The notes under the pieces: model-generated | What the model saw: only the letters and a program-made list of their open reading frames with translations | Told to the model about the DNA's origin: nothing | Database searches by the model: none | Shown here: positions 39,089 through 48,764 of the stretch, piece after piece | How positions within the stretch are numbered: position 1 is the stretch's first letter | Layout of the letters: each line of letters begins with the position of its first letter | Translations under genes and position numbers: made by a program | NCBI RefSeq assembly: GCF_001427985.1 | Contig: NZ_LMSA01000002.1 | Location: forward strand, 29,550-93,549 | Direction: 5' to 3' | Origin: Knoellia sp. Soil729 | GTDB lineage: Bacteria > Actinomycetota > Actinomycetes > Actinomycetales > Dermatophilaceae | Length of the DNA: 64,000 nt

Positions 39089-40330
39089 TCAGGCGGTCGC
39101 GGCAGCGAGCTGGCCGCAGGCGCCGTCGATGTCGGACCCCCGGGTGTCGCGCACCGTCGTCGGGATGCCGTGGGCCCGCAACCGCTCGACGAACTGCTGC
39201 TCGACGCCGTGGCGGGACGCCGTCCACTTCGAGCCGGGCGTCGGGTTGAGCGGGATCGGGTTGACGTGGACCCAGCCCTTGCCGCGCGACGTGAGCTTCT
39301 TGCCGAGGAGGTCGGCGCGCCACGCCTGGTCGTTGATGTCCTTGATGAGGGCGTACTCGATGCTCACCCGCCGGCCGGTCGCCTCGTAGTAGCGGTAGGC
39401 GGCGTCGAGGGCCTCGTCGACCTTCCATCGCGTGTTGATCGGCACGAGCTCGTCGCGCAGCTCGTCGTCCGGGGCGTGGAGGCTGAGGGCGAGGGTGATG
39501 GGGATGCCCTCGGCGGCGAGCTTGTCGATGGCGGGCACGAGGCCGACCGTGGACATCGTGATGCCCCGAGCGCTCATGCCGAGGCCATTGGGTGCGGGGT
39601 CGGTGAGGCGGCGGATCGCACCGATCGCCGCCTTGTAGTTGGCCAGGGCCTCGCCCATGCCCATGAAGACCACGTTGCTCACGCGCTGGGGGCCGGCACC
39701 CTTCGAACCGTCCGACGCCTCGGCCGGCTCGTCCTGCTCGTCCTGTTCGCTCTCGTCGCCGAGGCCGGCCTCGGCCGGGTGGGTGGCACCGAGCGCCGGG
39801 AGGGCCCCGTGGCGCAGCTTGCGGTTGGCGTCGACGACCTGCTCGACGATCTCGGCCGCGGACATGTTGCGGGTGAGCCCGGCCTGGCCGGTGGCGCAGA
39901 ACGGGCAGTTCATGCCGCAGCCGGCCTGGCTCGAGATGCAGATGGTCACCCGGCGCGGGTAGCGCATGAGCACCGACTCGACGAGGGCACCGTCGTGCAG
40001 GCGCCAGACCGACTTGAGCGTCGCGCCGCGGTCCGCCTCGAGCGTGCGCACGGGCGTGAGCAGCGTGGGCATGAGGTCGGCGACGAGCTGGTCGCGCACG
40101 TCCTTGGGGAGGTCGGTCATGTCCTCGGGAGACTCGACCAGGCGCTCGAAGTAGTGGGTCGACAGCTGCTTGGCCCGGAAGCCCTTGTGTCCGAGCTCCT
40201 CGACGGCCGCCTTGCGTTCGGTCGGAGAGAGGTCGGCGAGGTGGCGCGGCGGCTTGCCACGCCGGGGCGCGGTGAACGTCAGCTGCCCGGGGACTGGCGG
40301 GCCGACCTTGGGCTCAGGAAGAGAAGTCAT
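39089..40330 (-). CDS. rlmN: Dual-specificity 23S rRNA/tRNA adenine C2-methyltransferase RlmN
   Basis: Radical-SAM enzyme that methylates A2503 of 23S rRNA and A37 of some tRNAs. The 413-residue product has CGMNCPFC, the CxxxCxxC cluster motif. The methyl-carrying and resolving Cys are expected near the C-terminal [10 protein letters not shown] and upstream. An acidic Asp/Glu/Gln insertion of about 38 residues (around 205-242, [13 protein letters not shown]) precedes [13 protein letters not shown], where the usual GMGEPLANY has Pro changed to Ala. ATG at 40328-40330. Confidence 0.94.
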   Translation of the reverse strand: MTSLPEPKVGPPVPGQLTFTAPRRGKPPRHLADLSPTERKAAVEELGHKGFRAKQLSTHYFERLVESPEDMTDLPKDVRDQLVADLMPTLLTPVRTLEADRGATLKSVWRLHDGALVESVLMRYPRRVTICISSQAGCGMNCPFCATGQAGLTRNMSAAEIVEQVVDANRKLRHGALPALGATHPAEAGLGDESEQDEQDEPAEASDGSKGAGPQRVSNVVFMGMGEALANYKAAIGAIRRLTDPAPNGLGMSARGITMSTVGLVPAIDKLAAEGIPITLALSLHAPDDELRDELVPINTRWKVDEALDAAYRYYEATGRRVSIEYALIKDINDQAWRADLLGKKLTSRGKGWVHVNPIPLNPTPGSKWTASRHGVEQQFVERLRAHGIPTTVRDTRGSDIDGACGQLAAATA

Positions 40331-40385
40331 CGAGGCCCATTCTCTCACTGCACCGCGCCCGCCTCGCACCTCTCGGGGTGTGGGC

Positions 40386-41333
40386 TCAGGGATGAGCCCA
40401 CAGGAGCAGGGCCCACACCACGGGGATGCACACCACGAGGGAGTCCAGGCGGTCCATGAGGCCACCGTGGCCGGGGAGCAGGGTGCCCATGTCCTTGACG
40501 CCGAGGTCGCGCTTGATGCTCGACTCGATGAGGTCACCGACCGTGGCCGCCGCCGCGACGACGACCCCGATGACCAGGCCCATCCACCACGTGCCGTCGA
40601 GCAGCAGGGCAAGCGCCAGCGCGCCGACGACCGCACAGGTGAAGGCCGAACCAGCGAAGCCCTCCCAGGACTTCTTGGGCGACAGGGACGGCGCCATCGG
40701 GTGCTTGCCCAGGAAGACCCCGAAGGCATAGCCGCCGATGTCCGACGCGACGGTCACGAGGATGAAGAAGACGATCCTCAGGTGGCCGTCGTCGGGGGCC
40801 AACAGGAGAGCGGCGAACCCCCCGAGGAAGCACGGGTAGAGAGCGACGAGGAAGGCTCCCCCGATGTCGCCGATGGCGCCCTCCAGCCCATCGGCGACCC
40901 GCCAGATGAGGATGCCGACGCACGTGAGGCCGAACGTGAGGACGAGGGCTTCGGGTCCGCGGTAGAACGCGGCGAGCACCATGGAGACAGCCCCCAGGAC
41001 GACGGGCACGAGCGGCACGTCGAGCCCTGCCTGGCGCAACGCCCGCCGCATCTCCCAGGCACCGACCCCCATCGCCCCGACGAGGACGAGGAGGAAGGCG
41101 TCACGGCGGAAGGCCAACGACGCAATGACGAGGACGGCGAGCCCCACGCCGACGCCGATGGCTGCGGGCAGGTTGCGTCCGGCCTTTGGCGCCTTGGACC
41201 CTGCCCCGGGCACCGGGCTCGCGTCCGGGGCCGTCGCGGCCGTGGAGGTGGTGGGCGGCGCGGCGGTTGGCGCGGTTGGGGTGGCCCGCGGGTCCTCAGT
41301 CGCGGAGAAGTCGCTCATCTCGGGGACGTCCAC
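40386..41333 (-). CDS. cdsA: Phosphatidate cytidylyltransferase
   Basis: Makes CDP-diacylglycerol from phosphatidate and CTP in the membrane. The 315-residue product has a Pro/Ala/Thr-rich cytoplasmic N-terminus (about 1-52) and about eight hydrophobic helices. The signature [14 protein letters not shown] is followed by [38 protein letters not shown] at 41331-41333, with GAGGT upstream, is used; ATG five codons later is possible. It follows frr with 6 bases between. Confidence 0.95.
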   Translation of the reverse strand: MDVPEMSDFSATEDPRATPTAPTAAPPTTSTAATAPDASPVPGAGSKAPKAGRNLPAAIGVGVGLAVLVIASLAFRRDAFLLVLVGAMGVGAWEMRRALRQAGLDVPLVPVVLGAVSMVLAAFYRGPEALVLTFGLTCVGILIWRVADGLEGAIGDIGGAFLVALYPCFLGGFAALLLAPDDGHLRIVFFILVTVASDIGGYAFGVFLGKHPMAPSLSPKKSWEGFAGSAFTCAVVGALALALLLDGTWWMGLVIGVVVAAAATVGDLIESSIKRDLGVKDMGTLLPGHGGLMDRLDSLVVCIPVVWALLLWAHP

Positions 41334-41339
41334 TCAAGG

Positions 41340-41897
41340 TCAGACCTCGAGCAGCTCGGTCTCCTTGCCCTTGAGCACCTCGTCGATGGTGTCGACGTAC
41401 TTCTTCGTCGTGGACTCGAGGTCCTTCTCGGCGCGCGAACCCTCGTCCTCGCCGATGTCGCCGTCCTTGACGAGCTTCTCGATGCTCTCCTTGGCCGTGC
41501 GACGGATGTTGCGGATCGCGACCTTGGCGTCCTCGGCCTGGTTGCGGGCCATCTTGATGTACTCCTTGCGGCGCTCCTCGGTGAGCTGCGGGAGGATGCA
41601 CCGGATGATGTTGCCGTCGTTGGAGGGGTTCACCCCGAGGTCGGCGTCGCGCAGTGCCTTCTCGATGTTGGTCATCGCGCCCTTGTCGAACGGGGAGATG
41701 AGGATCGTGCGCGCCTCGGGCGTCTGGAAGGACGCCAGCTGCTGAAGCGGCGTGGGCGCGCCGTAGTAGTCGACGACGACCTTGTTGAACATGCTGGGGT
41801 GGGCCCGTCCGGTGCGGATGCCCGCAAAGTTGTCCTTGGCCACCTCGACGGCCTTCTCCATCTTTTCCTCGGCCTCGAGCATGGTGTCGTCGATCAT
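41340..41897 (-). CDS. frr: Ribosome recycling factor
   Basis: Splits post-termination ribosomes together with EF-G. The 185-residue protein has the full RRF pattern: FAGIRTGRAHPSMFNKVVVDYYG, ILISPFDKGAMTNIEKALRDADLGVNP and LTEERRKEYIKMAR. ATG at 41895-41897 gives the standard length. The 93-base gap to pyrH (41898-41990) includes a GTATGCCG octamer at 41916-41923. It belongs to the pyrH-frr-cdsA unit. Confidence 0.97.
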   Translation of the reverse strand: MIDDTMLEAEEKMEKAVEVAKDNFAGIRTGRAHPSMFNKVVVDYYGAPTPLQQLASFQTPEARTILISPFDKGAMTNIEKALRDADLGVNPSNDGNIIRCILPQLTEERRKEYIKMARNQAEDAKVAIRNIRRTAKESIEKLVKDGDIGEDEGSRAEKDLESTTKKYVDTIDEVLKGKETELLEV

Positions 41898-41990
41898 GGG
41901 GTCCCGTCTCCTTCGGTATGCCGCGCCGGAAAGTGGTGCGTCAGGGTTCAGTCTGTCAAACAATGCCGGCCGGCCGAGGTGCTGCCTGCG

Positions 41991-42743
41991 TCAGGCCGTG
42001 ACGAGCGTGCCGATGCGCTCGCCCTGGATGGCCCGGGTGATGTTGCCCTCGCCCTCCATGCCGAAGACCATCATGGGCAGGCCGTTCTCCATGCAGAGGC
42101 TGAACGCGGCCGCGTCGACCACCTTGAGGCCCTTCTGGAGCGCCTCCGAGTAGGTCAGGGTGTCGAGCTTGCGGGCGTCGGGGTTGGTGCGCGGGTCCGA
42201 GTCGTAGACCCCGTCGACACCGCTCTTGGACATGAGCACGATGTCGCACTGGCACTCGAGCGCACGCTGGGCGCTGACCGTGTCGGTGGAGAAGTAGGGC
42301 ATGCCAGCGCCGGCGCCGAAGATCACGGCGCGCCCCTTCTCGAGGTGGCGGATGGCGCGGCGCGGGATGTAGGGCTCGGCGACCTGGCCCATCGCGATGG
42401 CCGTCTGCACGCGTGTATCGATGCCTTCCTTCTCGAGGAAGTCCTGCAGCGCCAGGCAGTTCATCACCGTGCCGAGCATGCCGATGTAGTCGGCGCGCGA
42501 GCGCTCCATGCCCTTCTGCTGCAGCTCGGCCCCGCGGAAGAAGTTGCCACCGCCGACGACGATCGCGACCTGGCTGCCACCACGGATGGCCTCGGCCAGC
42601 TGGCGGGCGATGCCGCGCACGACGTCGGGGTCGACGCCGACGTTGCCGCCACCGAAGACCTCTCCGCTGAGCTTGAGAAGTACTCGTCGAGGTCGTCGCC
42701 CGGTCCGGGTGGGAGCGAGCTGCGTCTGGACGTCAGTGGTCAC
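41991..42743 (-). CDS. pyrH: UMP kinase
   Basis: Phosphorylates UMP to UDP. The 250-residue product has [36 protein letters not shown] and [14 protein letters not shown], all typical of bacterial UMPK of the amino-acid kinase fold. GTG at 42741-42743 follows AGGAGG, a strong site that decides the start. It begins its own unit, because a hairpin behind tsf and a palindromic repeat occupy the 246 bases upstream. Confidence 0.96.
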   Translation of the reverse strand: MTTDVQTQLAPTRTGRRPRRVLLKLSGEVFGGGNVGVDPDVVRGIARQLAEAIRGGSQVAIVVGGGNFFRGAELQQKGMERSRADYIGMLGTVMNCLALQDFLEKEGIDTRVQTAIAMGQVAEPYIPRRAIRHLEKGRAVIFGAGAGMPYFSTDTVSAQRALECQCDIVLMSKSGVDGVYDSDPRTNPDARKLDTLTYSEALQKGLKVVDAAAFSLCMENGLPMMVFGMEGEGNITRAIQGERIGTLVTA

Positions 42744-42846
42744 CGTGCCTCCTCGGCTGTGTCTGCTGGCGGTGCCCGAATCCTCGCACACTGCGAGCGC
42801 GACGACAGCCCTCGGGTTGGCACTCGCGGCACCCCGAAGCCACTCG

Positions 42847-42894
42847 TTGCGTCCGCGGATGGGGCTGCCCCAGCGACCGCATCCGCGGACGCAA
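42847..42894. repeat. Palindromic repeat between tsf and pyrH (family 2)
   Basis: Perfect 15-base arms (42847-42861 and 42880-42894; TTGCGTCCGCGGATG and its complement) flank an 18-base centre with its own small GCTG-CAGC hairpin. The minus strand matches the copy inside nusA (6736-6780) at about 38 of 44 positions. It lies about 104 bases before the pyrH start. Confidence 0.8.
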
Positions 42895-42919
42895 GCGCGA
42901 GAAGGTGCCCGCAGACGCA

Positions 42920-42955
42920 GGTATGCCGCCCGCTCTCGTGAGCGGACGGCATACC
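42920..42955 (-). terminator. Hairpin behind tsf built from an inverted GTATGCCG pair
   Basis: Arms of 15 bases (42920-42934 and 42941-42955) pair with one mismatch around a 6-base loop, 35 bases past the tsf stop. Both arms carry the over-represented octamer (42921-42928 and 42947-42954). Likely terminator of rpsB-tsf. Confidence 0.72.
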
Positions 42956-42989
42956 GGATGCGCTGTTGCGCGGCTTTCAGACCCGTCGG

Positions 42990-43820
42990 TCAGCCACCGA
43001 CGCGGAAGCGCGCGAAGGACGTCGCCGTGGCGCCGGCCTCCTCGAGCACCTTGGCAACGGTCTTCTTCGGCTCCTTGGCGAACGGCTGCTCGAGCAGGAC
43101 GTTCTCCTTGAAGTAGCCGTTGACGCGACCCTCGACGATCTTGGGGAGCGCAGCCTCGGGCTTGCCCTCCTCCTTGGCCGTGGCCTCGGCGACGCGACGC
43201 TCGTTCTCGACCGTCTCGGCGTCGACCTCGTCACGCGTGAGCACGGTGGGGCTGAACGCGGCGATGTGCATCGCGACGTCACGCGCAACCTGCTCGTCGC
43301 CACCCTCGGTCGCCACGAGGACGCCGATCTGGGCCGGGAGGTCAGGGCTGGTCTTGTGCTGGTATGCAGCGACCACGGGCGCCTGGATGCGGGCAACCCG
43401 CTTGACCTCGATCTTCTCGCCGATCGTCGCGTTGGACGCGTCGAGCAGCTCCTTGACCGACTGGCCGTCGGCGAAGGTGCTGTCGAGGAGCTCGTCCGCC
43501 GAGGCAGCCTTGGTCTCGACGGCCTGCGTGAAGACCTTCTCGGCGAGGGCGATGAACTTCTCACCCTTGGCGACGAAGTCGGTCTCGCAGAGGACCTCGA
43601 CGAGCGTGCCGACGCCACCCTCGGCCCTGGCGATGACCAAGCCGTTGGAGGTGGTGCGACCCTCACGCTTGGTCACGCCCTTGAGGCCCTTGACCCGCAG
43701 GATCTCGGTGGCCTTGGCCTGGTCGCCGTCGGCCTCGTCGAGAGCCTTCTTGACGTCGAGCATGCCGGCACCCGTGGACTCACGGAGCGCCTTGATGTCA
43801 GCGGCGGTGTAGTTCGCCAT
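42990..43820 (-). CDS. tsf: Elongation factor Ts
   Basis: Guanine-nucleotide exchange factor for EF-Tu. The 276-residue product starts ANYTAADIKALRESTGAGMLDVKKAL and has the EF-Ts signature LCETDFVAKGEKF, followed by the dimerisation domain. ATG at 43818-43820. It lies 61 bases downstream of rpsB and ends before a hairpin. Confidence 0.97.
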   Translation of the reverse strand: MANYTAADIKALRESTGAGMLDVKKALDEADGDQAKATEILRVKGLKGVTKREGRTTSNGLVIARAEGGVGTLVEVLCETDFVAKGEKFIALAEKVFTQAVETKAASADELLDSTFADGQSVKELLDASNATIGEKIEVKRVARIQAPVVAAYQHKTSPDLPAQIGVLVATEGGDEQVARDVAMHIAAFSPTVLTRDEVDAETVENERRVAEATAKEEGKPEAALPKIVEGRVNGYFKENVLLEQPFAKEPKKTVAKVLEEAGATATSFARFRVGG

Positions 43821-43881
43821 ATGTGTGTGCGCTTCTTTCTCTAACGAAGACGGGCAGAGAGGAGGTGGAGCAGAGGGTGGC

Positions 43882-44853
43882 TCAGGCCTGCTCGGCCGGA
43901 GCAGCCTCTGCCTCGACCGGGGCAGCCTCGACGGGAGCCTCGGCCTCGGTGACCTCGGCAGTGTCAGCCACAGGTGCCTCGAGGGGCGCCTCGGCAGGTG
44001 CCTCGGCCGGAGCAGCCTCGGCAGCGTCGGCTGCAGCGGTCTCGCCAGCGGCGGGGGCAACGGCCTCGGCGGTCGCCTCGGCGTCGCCACCGAGGAGCTC
44101 GCGCTCCCACTCGGGCAGGGGCTCGTCGCCAGCACCCTCGGCGTCGGCGGCGGCGTTGCCACCGGAGCGCGAGATGAGGCCCTCGGCGACGGCGTCGGCG
44201 ATGACCCGCGTCAGCAGGGTGACGGAGCGGATGGCGTCGTCGTTGCCCGGGATCTTGTAGTCGACCTCGTCGGGGTCGCAGTTGGTGTCGAGGATCGCGA
44301 TGACCGGCAGGCCGAGCTTGCGAGCCTCGTCAACGGCGAGGTGCTCCTTCTTGGTGTCGACGATCCACACGGCGGACGGGACCTTGGCCATGCCGCGGAT
44401 GCCACCGAGGGTCTTGTCGAGCTTGTCGCGCTCACGCTTGAGGAGCAGGAGCTCCTTCTTGGTGTGCGAGGAGCCGGCGACGTCCTCGAAGTCGATCTCG
44501 TCGAGCTCGACGAGACGGGTCAGACGCTTGGAGATCGTCTGGAAGTTGGTGAGCATGCCACCGAGCCAGCGGTGGTTGACGTAGGGCATGCCGACGCGCG
44601 TCGCCTGCTCGGCGATGGGCTCCTGGGCCTGCTTCTTGGTGCCGACGAAGAGGATGCTTCCGCCGTGGGCAACGGTCTCGCGGACGAACTCGTACGCGTT
44701 GTTGATGTAGGTCACCGACTGCTGCAGGTCGATGATGTAGATCCCGTTGCGCTCGGTCATGATGAAGCGCTTCATCTTCGGGTTCCAACGTCGGGTCTGG
44801 TGCCCGAAGTGGACGCCGCTCTCGAGGAGCTGGCGCATGGTGACAACGGCCAT
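43882..44853 (-). CDS. rpsB: 30S ribosomal protein S2
   Basis: Structural protein of the 30S subunit. ATG at 44851-44853 follows AAGGAG. The body (about 1-225) has [22 protein letters not shown] and [27 protein letters not shown]. An Ala/Glu/Pro-rich C-terminal tail of about 90 residues follows, long even among actinobacteria. It heads the rpsB-tsf operon; its promoter and leader should lie in 44854-45207. Confidence 0.97.
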   Translation of the reverse strand: MAVVTMRQLLESGVHFGHQTRRWNPKMKRFIMTERNGIYIIDLQQSVTYINNAYEFVRETVAHGGSILFVGTKKQAQEPIAEQATRVGMPYVNHRWLGGMLTNFQTISKRLTRLVELDEIDFEDVAGSSHTKKELLLLKRERDKLDKTLGGIRGMAKVPSAVWIVDTKKEHLAVDEARKLGLPVIAILDTNCDPDEVDYKIPGNDDAIRSVTLLTRVIADAVAEGLISRSGGNAAADAEGAGDEPLPEWERELLGGDAEATAEAVAPAAGETAAADAAEAAPAEAPAEAPLEAPVADTAEVTEAEAPVEAAPVEAEAAPAEQA

Positions 44854-45207
44854 GCCGGTGTTCTCCTTGTGCTGGGTTCTCAGTTGCGTCGGCGGAGCAC
44901 GGGTCGTGCACTGCCTGCCTGGCGACTCGACGGACCACGCCGTATGCCGTGTGCTCCAGTGGAGCTGGCACAAGGACTGTCGTGGTGCGCCCCGCTTCGT
45001 GGTGATCCAGTCAGCGGTCGTGAGTCGCGCGAATTTGGATCCCGGGTGCGAGCACACGAGAACCAGCGCTCATCGTACGCGCGGGGACGGCATACCGAGA
45101 AATCCGCCGCCGCTCCCCTCGCCTCGTGTGCCCCACGCAGACGTATGTGCCTGCCTCAGGCACACGAGGCGAACGTCCGGCTCATGTGCCGCGTAGCCTC
45201 ACCTCTC
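44854..45207. promoter_or_regulatory. 354-base divergent region between rpsB and an MFS gene
   Basis: The longest non-coding stretch of the window. It contains the rpsB ribosome-binding site, two over-represented octamers (44942-44949 and 45088-45095), and the 13-bp inverted repeat at 45120-45171. It also has a GGCATACSGAGAAATC segment at 45089-45104 that recurs upstream of rplS. Promoters for both directions must lie here, but I could not assign boxes. No RNA gene was recognised. Confidence 0.5.
45120..45171. repeat. Inverted repeat before the MFS gene
   Basis: Perfect 13-base arms (45120-45132, CGCCTCGTGTGCC, and 45159-45171) flank a 26-base centre, ending 36 bases before the exporter start. 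It could be an operator or part of a leader hairpin. Confidence 0.55.
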
Positions 45208-46470
45208 GTGTCACGCCTCGGGGAAGCTCTCGCGCCGACCCGTCTCGGCACGCCGTTCCGCTGGCTCATGTCGGCGTCGTGGTCGAGCAACATCGGCGAC
45301 GGCATCGCCCTCGCGGCGGGGCCGCTCCTCGTGGCCTCGCAGACCCGCAGCCCGACGCTCGTCGCGATGGCCGCCCTGCTGCAGCGGCTGCCGTGGCTGC
45401 TGCTCGGGCTGTGGGCGGGAGCGATCGCCGACCGGCTGGACCGCAAGCGCATCATCATCGTCGCCAACGCCCTGCGCGTGCTCGTCGTCGTGGCCCTGTG
45501 CGGGTTCATCGTCAGCGACCAGGTGTCCATCGGCATCGTCCTCGCGACGATGTTCGTCTACGGCGTGTGCGAGGTCTTCGCGGACTCCACGACCGGGACG
45601 TTGCTCCCCATGGTGGTCCGGCGCGACGACCTGCGCACCGGACAGGTCCGGCTCCAGGCCGGCTTCCTCACCGCCAACCAGCTGGTCGGGCCGCCGGTGG
45701 GTGCGTTCCTCTTCGCCGCCGGCATGGTCTGGCCGTTCGTCACGCAGGTCCTGCTCGTCGTGGTGGCCATCGGGCTGGTGAGCCGCATGGAGCTCCCCCG
45801 TGGTGGCGTGCGCGGAGCCGTCGACACCCACGTGCGGGCCGACATCGTCGACGGGCTGCGCTGGGTGCGCCACCACGCGGCGATGCGCACCCTGGCGCTG
45901 GTCATCCTCACCTTCAACATCACGTGGGGTGCGGCGTGGTCGGTGTTGGTCCTCTACTCGCTGGACCACCTGCACATGGGCGCCGTGGGCTTCGGCCTCC
46001 TCACCACCGCGAGCGCCGTCGGAGGCGTGCTGGCCACGACGAACTTCGACCGGCTCTCGCCTCGCTTCTCATTGGCGACCCTGATGAAGGTCTGCCTGCT
46101 CGCGGAGGTCGTGACCCACCTCGCCCTGGCGCTGGCCACCACCGGCTGGGTGGCCATCATCATCATGACCGTCTTCGGTGCCTACGCCTTCACCTGGGGA
46201 ACCGTGAGCAACACGGTCCGCCAGCGGGCCGTGCCCACGGCGTACCAGGGACGGGTCGGCAGTGTCTACATGACGGGGCTCTTCCTCGGTCTGGTCATCG
46301 GGCAGGCGATCGGCGGCCCGATCGCCGAGCACTGGGGACTGACCGCACCGTTCTGGTTCGCCTTCGTGGGCACGGCGCTCATCCTCGCCCTCGTCTGGCG
46401 CCAGCTCGGCTCCATCGCGCACGCCGGCGACGACGACCCTGACCTCAAGGGACACCCGGATCATGGATGA
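45208..46470 (+). CDS. MFS transporter (EntS-like exporter)
   Basis: A 420-residue major facilitator with about twelve helices, same group as the exporter at 24864-26123. The N-terminal region has FRWLMSASWSSNIGDGIALAAGP, and the loop 2-3 signature is WAGAIADRLDRKRIIIVANAL. GTG at 45208-45210 is chosen because it starts just before the conserved N-terminus; a longer open frame upstream is non-coding. Substrate unknown. Its end overlaps a broken DUF1232-like gene. Confidence 0.87.
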   Translation: MSRLGEALAPTRLGTPFRWLMSASWSSNIGDGIALAAGPLLVASQTRSPTLVAMAALLQRLPWLLLGLWAGAIADRLDRKRIIIVANALRVLVVVALCGFIVSDQVSIGIVLATMFVYGVCEVFADSTTGTLLPMVVRRDDLRTGQVRLQAGFLTANQLVGPPVGAFLFAAGMVWPFVTQVLLVVVAIGLVSRMELPRGGVRGAVDTHVRADIVDGLRWVRHHAAMRTLALVILTFNITWGAAWSVLVLYSLDHLHMGAVGFGLLTTASAVGGVLATTNFDRLSPRFSLATLMKVCLLAEVVTHLALALATTGWVAIIIMTVFGAYAFTWGTVSNTVRQRAVPTAYQGRVGSVYMTGLFLGLVIGQAIGGPIAEHWGLTAPFWFAFVGTALILALVWRQLGSIAHAGDDDPDLKGHPDHG

Positions 46471-46791
46471 CGTGATCCGGACGGTGTTGATCGCCATCGC
46501 CGTGCTGCTGGGCCTGTTCCTGGTCGTGGTTGCACTCCTGATGTGGCGCAACCGGATTCTGCCGCGTGGCTGGTGGCCCTGGGCCTTGCCGGCTTCTACC
46601 TGGTCACGCCCATCGGCGTCGTCCCGGAAGCCCTGCTCGGGCCACTGGGCCTGGCCGACGATGCTGGCGTCGTCGGACTGACGTTCTGCGCCGCTCGCGC
46701 GACCGGCGCCCGCCGTGGTGACCGGCGCTCGCATGGGAGTAGCGGTCATCAGCCTGAGTGGCGGTCGCGCCAGCGGCTCACAGGTGCTTGA
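46463..46791 (+). pseudogene. DUF1232-like small membrane protein gene with a frameshift
   Basis: The ATG at 46463 overlaps the MFS stop and encodes a membrane helix (TVLIAIAVLLGLFLVVVALLMWR). That frame then loses sense. In another frame from about 46550 the text continues as WLVALGLAGFYLVTPIGVVPEALLGPLGLADDAGVVGL, the DUF1232 (YkvA) core with its P-I-x-x-x-P and DD motifs. A single indel around 46545-46575 would join them. The gene is either decayed or misread at one base. Confidence 0.6.
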
Positions 46792-47470
46792 GGGCCTCGC
46801 GCCGGCTCAGCGCCGACAGTCGCTCGCCGTGCTCCGCGACGAAGGTGCGCACCCACTGCGGGTCTGTCCGGGCGTACTGGCGCAGCGCCCACCCGATGGC
46901 CTTGCGGATGAAGAACTCACGGTCGTCGAGGTTGGGCTCGATGACGTCCTCGAGGAGGCTGGTGTCGGTCCGGTCCCCGTGGCGCAGCTGGCTGAGGATC
47001 GCTGAGCGTCGCAGCCAGAGGTCCTCACGCTCCGACCACGCCCTCATCCGCCGTCCCTCCCCCTCGGGGTCGAGCAGCACCACCTCGCCCACCACGTTGC
47101 CCACCTCGTCGACGTAGTCCCACCACGCACCCGTGACGACGATGTGTTCGACGAGCGGCATGACGTCGGGGTCGCGCCACGAGCGGTAGGTGCGGTGGCG
47201 GAGCAGGGCCAGTGCGGCATACCGGTCCTCCCGGAACTCGGCACCGTCCCACAGCTCGCGGATCGAGCGTTCCCAGGCGGAACGGGAGTCGATCCGCAGG
47301 GCCGGGTCGGCCAGCAGCGGCGCCAGGAGCGCGCGGCGTTGCGGCGAGGTCACGCCGAGGAAGGGCATCTCGCTCTTCATGTAGCGCTGCTGTCCGATCG
47401 CGCGCTCCGGGTTCGCGCCCGAACGAAGGGCGGTCCGCATCGCCTCGAGCAGCTCGGAACCGTCGGTCAT
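46778..47470 (-). CDS. alkD: AlkD-like DNA alkylation repair protein
   Basis: A 230-residue HEAT-repeat DNA glycosylase family member. AlkD removes 3- and 7-methylpurines without base flipping. The helices GQQRYMKSEMPFLGVTSPQRRAL, VTGAWWDYVDEVGNVVG and FFIRKAIGWALRQYARTDPQWV carry the conserved Trp, Asp and Arg residues of the active face. ATG 47468-47470. It lies divergent from the aminotransferase gene, with 43 bases between. Confidence 0.88.
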   Translation of the reverse strand: MTDGSELLEAMRTALRSGANPERAIGQQRYMKSEMPFLGVTSPQRRALLAPLLADPALRIDSRSAWERSIRELWDGAEFREDRYAALALLRHRTYRSWRDPDVMPLVEHIVVTGAWWDYVDEVGNVVGEVVLLDPEGEGRRMRAWSEREDLWLRRSAILSQLRHGDRTDTSLLEDVIEPNLDDREFFIRKAIGWALRQYARTDPQWVRTFVAEHGERLSALSRREALKHL

Positions 47471-47513
47471 GACGCCGAGCCTAGGACCGAGACTCGACGC
47501 GTAGCCTGCAGAC

Positions 47514-48674
47514 ATGGATTCGCCTCTGGTGCAACGGATGCAGGGCTTCGGGTCGACGATCTTCGCCGAGATGACCGCGCTGGCCAACGAGCACGGCGCG
47601 CTCAACCTCGGCCAGGGCTTCCCTGACACCGACGGGCCGCAGGAGATCCTCGACGCGGCGAAGGCGGCGATCGACGGCGGCCGCAACCAGTACCCACCTG
47701 GCGCCGGCGTCCCGGAGCTGCTCGACGCGATCGCCGCCCACCAGAAGCGTTTCTATGGCATCGGCCTCGACCCGCGCAGCGAGGTCCTCGTGACGGTCGG
47801 TGCGACGGAGGCCATCGCCGCGACGATCCTCGCGCTGTGCGAGACGGGCGACGAGGTGGTCACCTTCGAGCCCTACTACGACTCGTATGCCGCGTCGATC
47901 GCCCTCGCGGGAGCGGTGCGCCGGACGTCGGTGCTGCGCTTCCCCGACTTCGCCGTCGACGAGGAGTCGCTGCGTGCGGCGTTCTCGCCACGGACCCGGC
48001 TCGTGCTGCTCAACACCCCGCACAACCCGACGGGCAAGGTCTTCACCCGTGCCGAGCTCGAGCTGATCTGCGCGCTGGCCCGCGAGCACGACGCGTGGGT
48101 GGTCACCGACGAGGTCTACGAGCACCTCGTCTTCGACGGGCTGAGCCATCTGCCGGTCGCCAGCCTGCCCGGGATGCGCGAGCGGACGCTGACGATCTCC
48201 TCGGCGGGCAAGACCTTCTCGACCACCGGCTGGAAGGTGGGCTGGGTCAGCGGTCCGGCGCAGGCCGTCGCGGCTGTGCGCACGGTGAAGCAGTTCCTCA
48301 CCTATGTCGCGTCCGGCCCGTTCCAGCCTGCGGTGGCACTCGGCCTGGGTCTCGGGGACGAGGTGTATGCCGGTCTGTCGCGTTCGTTGCAGGGCAAGCG
48401 CGACGTCCTGGTCGAGGCCTTGCAGGGCATCGGCCTTGACGTGTCCGTGCCGTCAGGGACGTACTTCGTCGTGGCAGACGTCGCTCCCCTCGGCGCCACG
48501 GACGCCTTGGCATTCTGCCGTGAGCTGCCCGCCCGGGTCGGGGTCGCAGGGGTGCCGGTGTCGGTGTTCCACGACGACGTCGACGCGGCGCGAACGCTCG
48601 TGAGGTTTGCGTTCTGCAAGCAGGACGCGGTGCTGCGCGAGGCCGCGGCGAGGCTCTCGACGCTGCGCGCCTGA
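47514..48674 (+). CDS. PLP-dependent class I aminotransferase (YbdL/DapC-like)
   Basis: A 386-residue fold-type I aminotransferase. The conserved NLGQGFPDTDGP start, NTPHNPTGKV, TDEVYEHLVFDG and the PLP-binding Lys in SSAGKTFSTTGWKVGW are visible. The kynurenine/methionine aminotransferase YbdL group and mycobacterial DapC share these features. The substrate could be N-succinyl-LL-2-amino-6-oxopimelate (lysine pathway), methionine or another amino acid. ATG 47514-47516. Confidence 0.88.
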   Translation: MDSPLVQRMQGFGSTIFAEMTALANEHGALNLGQGFPDTDGPQEILDAAKAAIDGGRNQYPPGAGVPELLDAIAAHQKRFYGIGLDPRSEVLVTVGATEAIAATILALCETGDEVVTFEPYYDSYAASIALAGAVRRTSVLRFPDFAVDEESLRAAFSPRTRLVLLNTPHNPTGKVFTRAELELICALAREHDAWVVTDEVYEHLVFDGLSHLPVASLPGMRERTLTISSAGKTFSTTGWKVGWVSGPAQAVAAVRTVKQFLTYVASGPFQPAVALGLGLGDEVYAGLSRSLQGKRDVLVEALQGIGLDVSVPSGTYFVVADVAPLGATDALAFCRELPARVGVAGVPVSVFHDDVDAARTLVRFAFCKQDAVLREAAARLSTLRA

Positions 48675-48712
48675 TCGTCCACAGCGTCCGGCCCGCTTCT
48701 CGCTCGTCCACA
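48675..48712 (+). promoter_or_regulatory. Pair of DnaA-box-like sites before the M23 peptidase gene
   Basis: TCGTCCACA at 48675-48683 and again at 48704-48712, same orientation and 29 bases apart, each followed by G. Similar pairs lie at 26748-26786 and 54481-54519. DnaA binding is an inference. Confidence 0.45.
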
Positions 48713-48764
48713 GATCGTCGGAGGAGGCTGGCGCCCGTCGGGGTCAGCGCCACAGGCTCGCCAC

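Noticed and set aside
43825-45207. Upstream extension of the MFS exporter frame
   Set aside because: The first 461 codons lie opposite rpsB and in the intergenic region; MFS similarity starts at the GTG at 45208.
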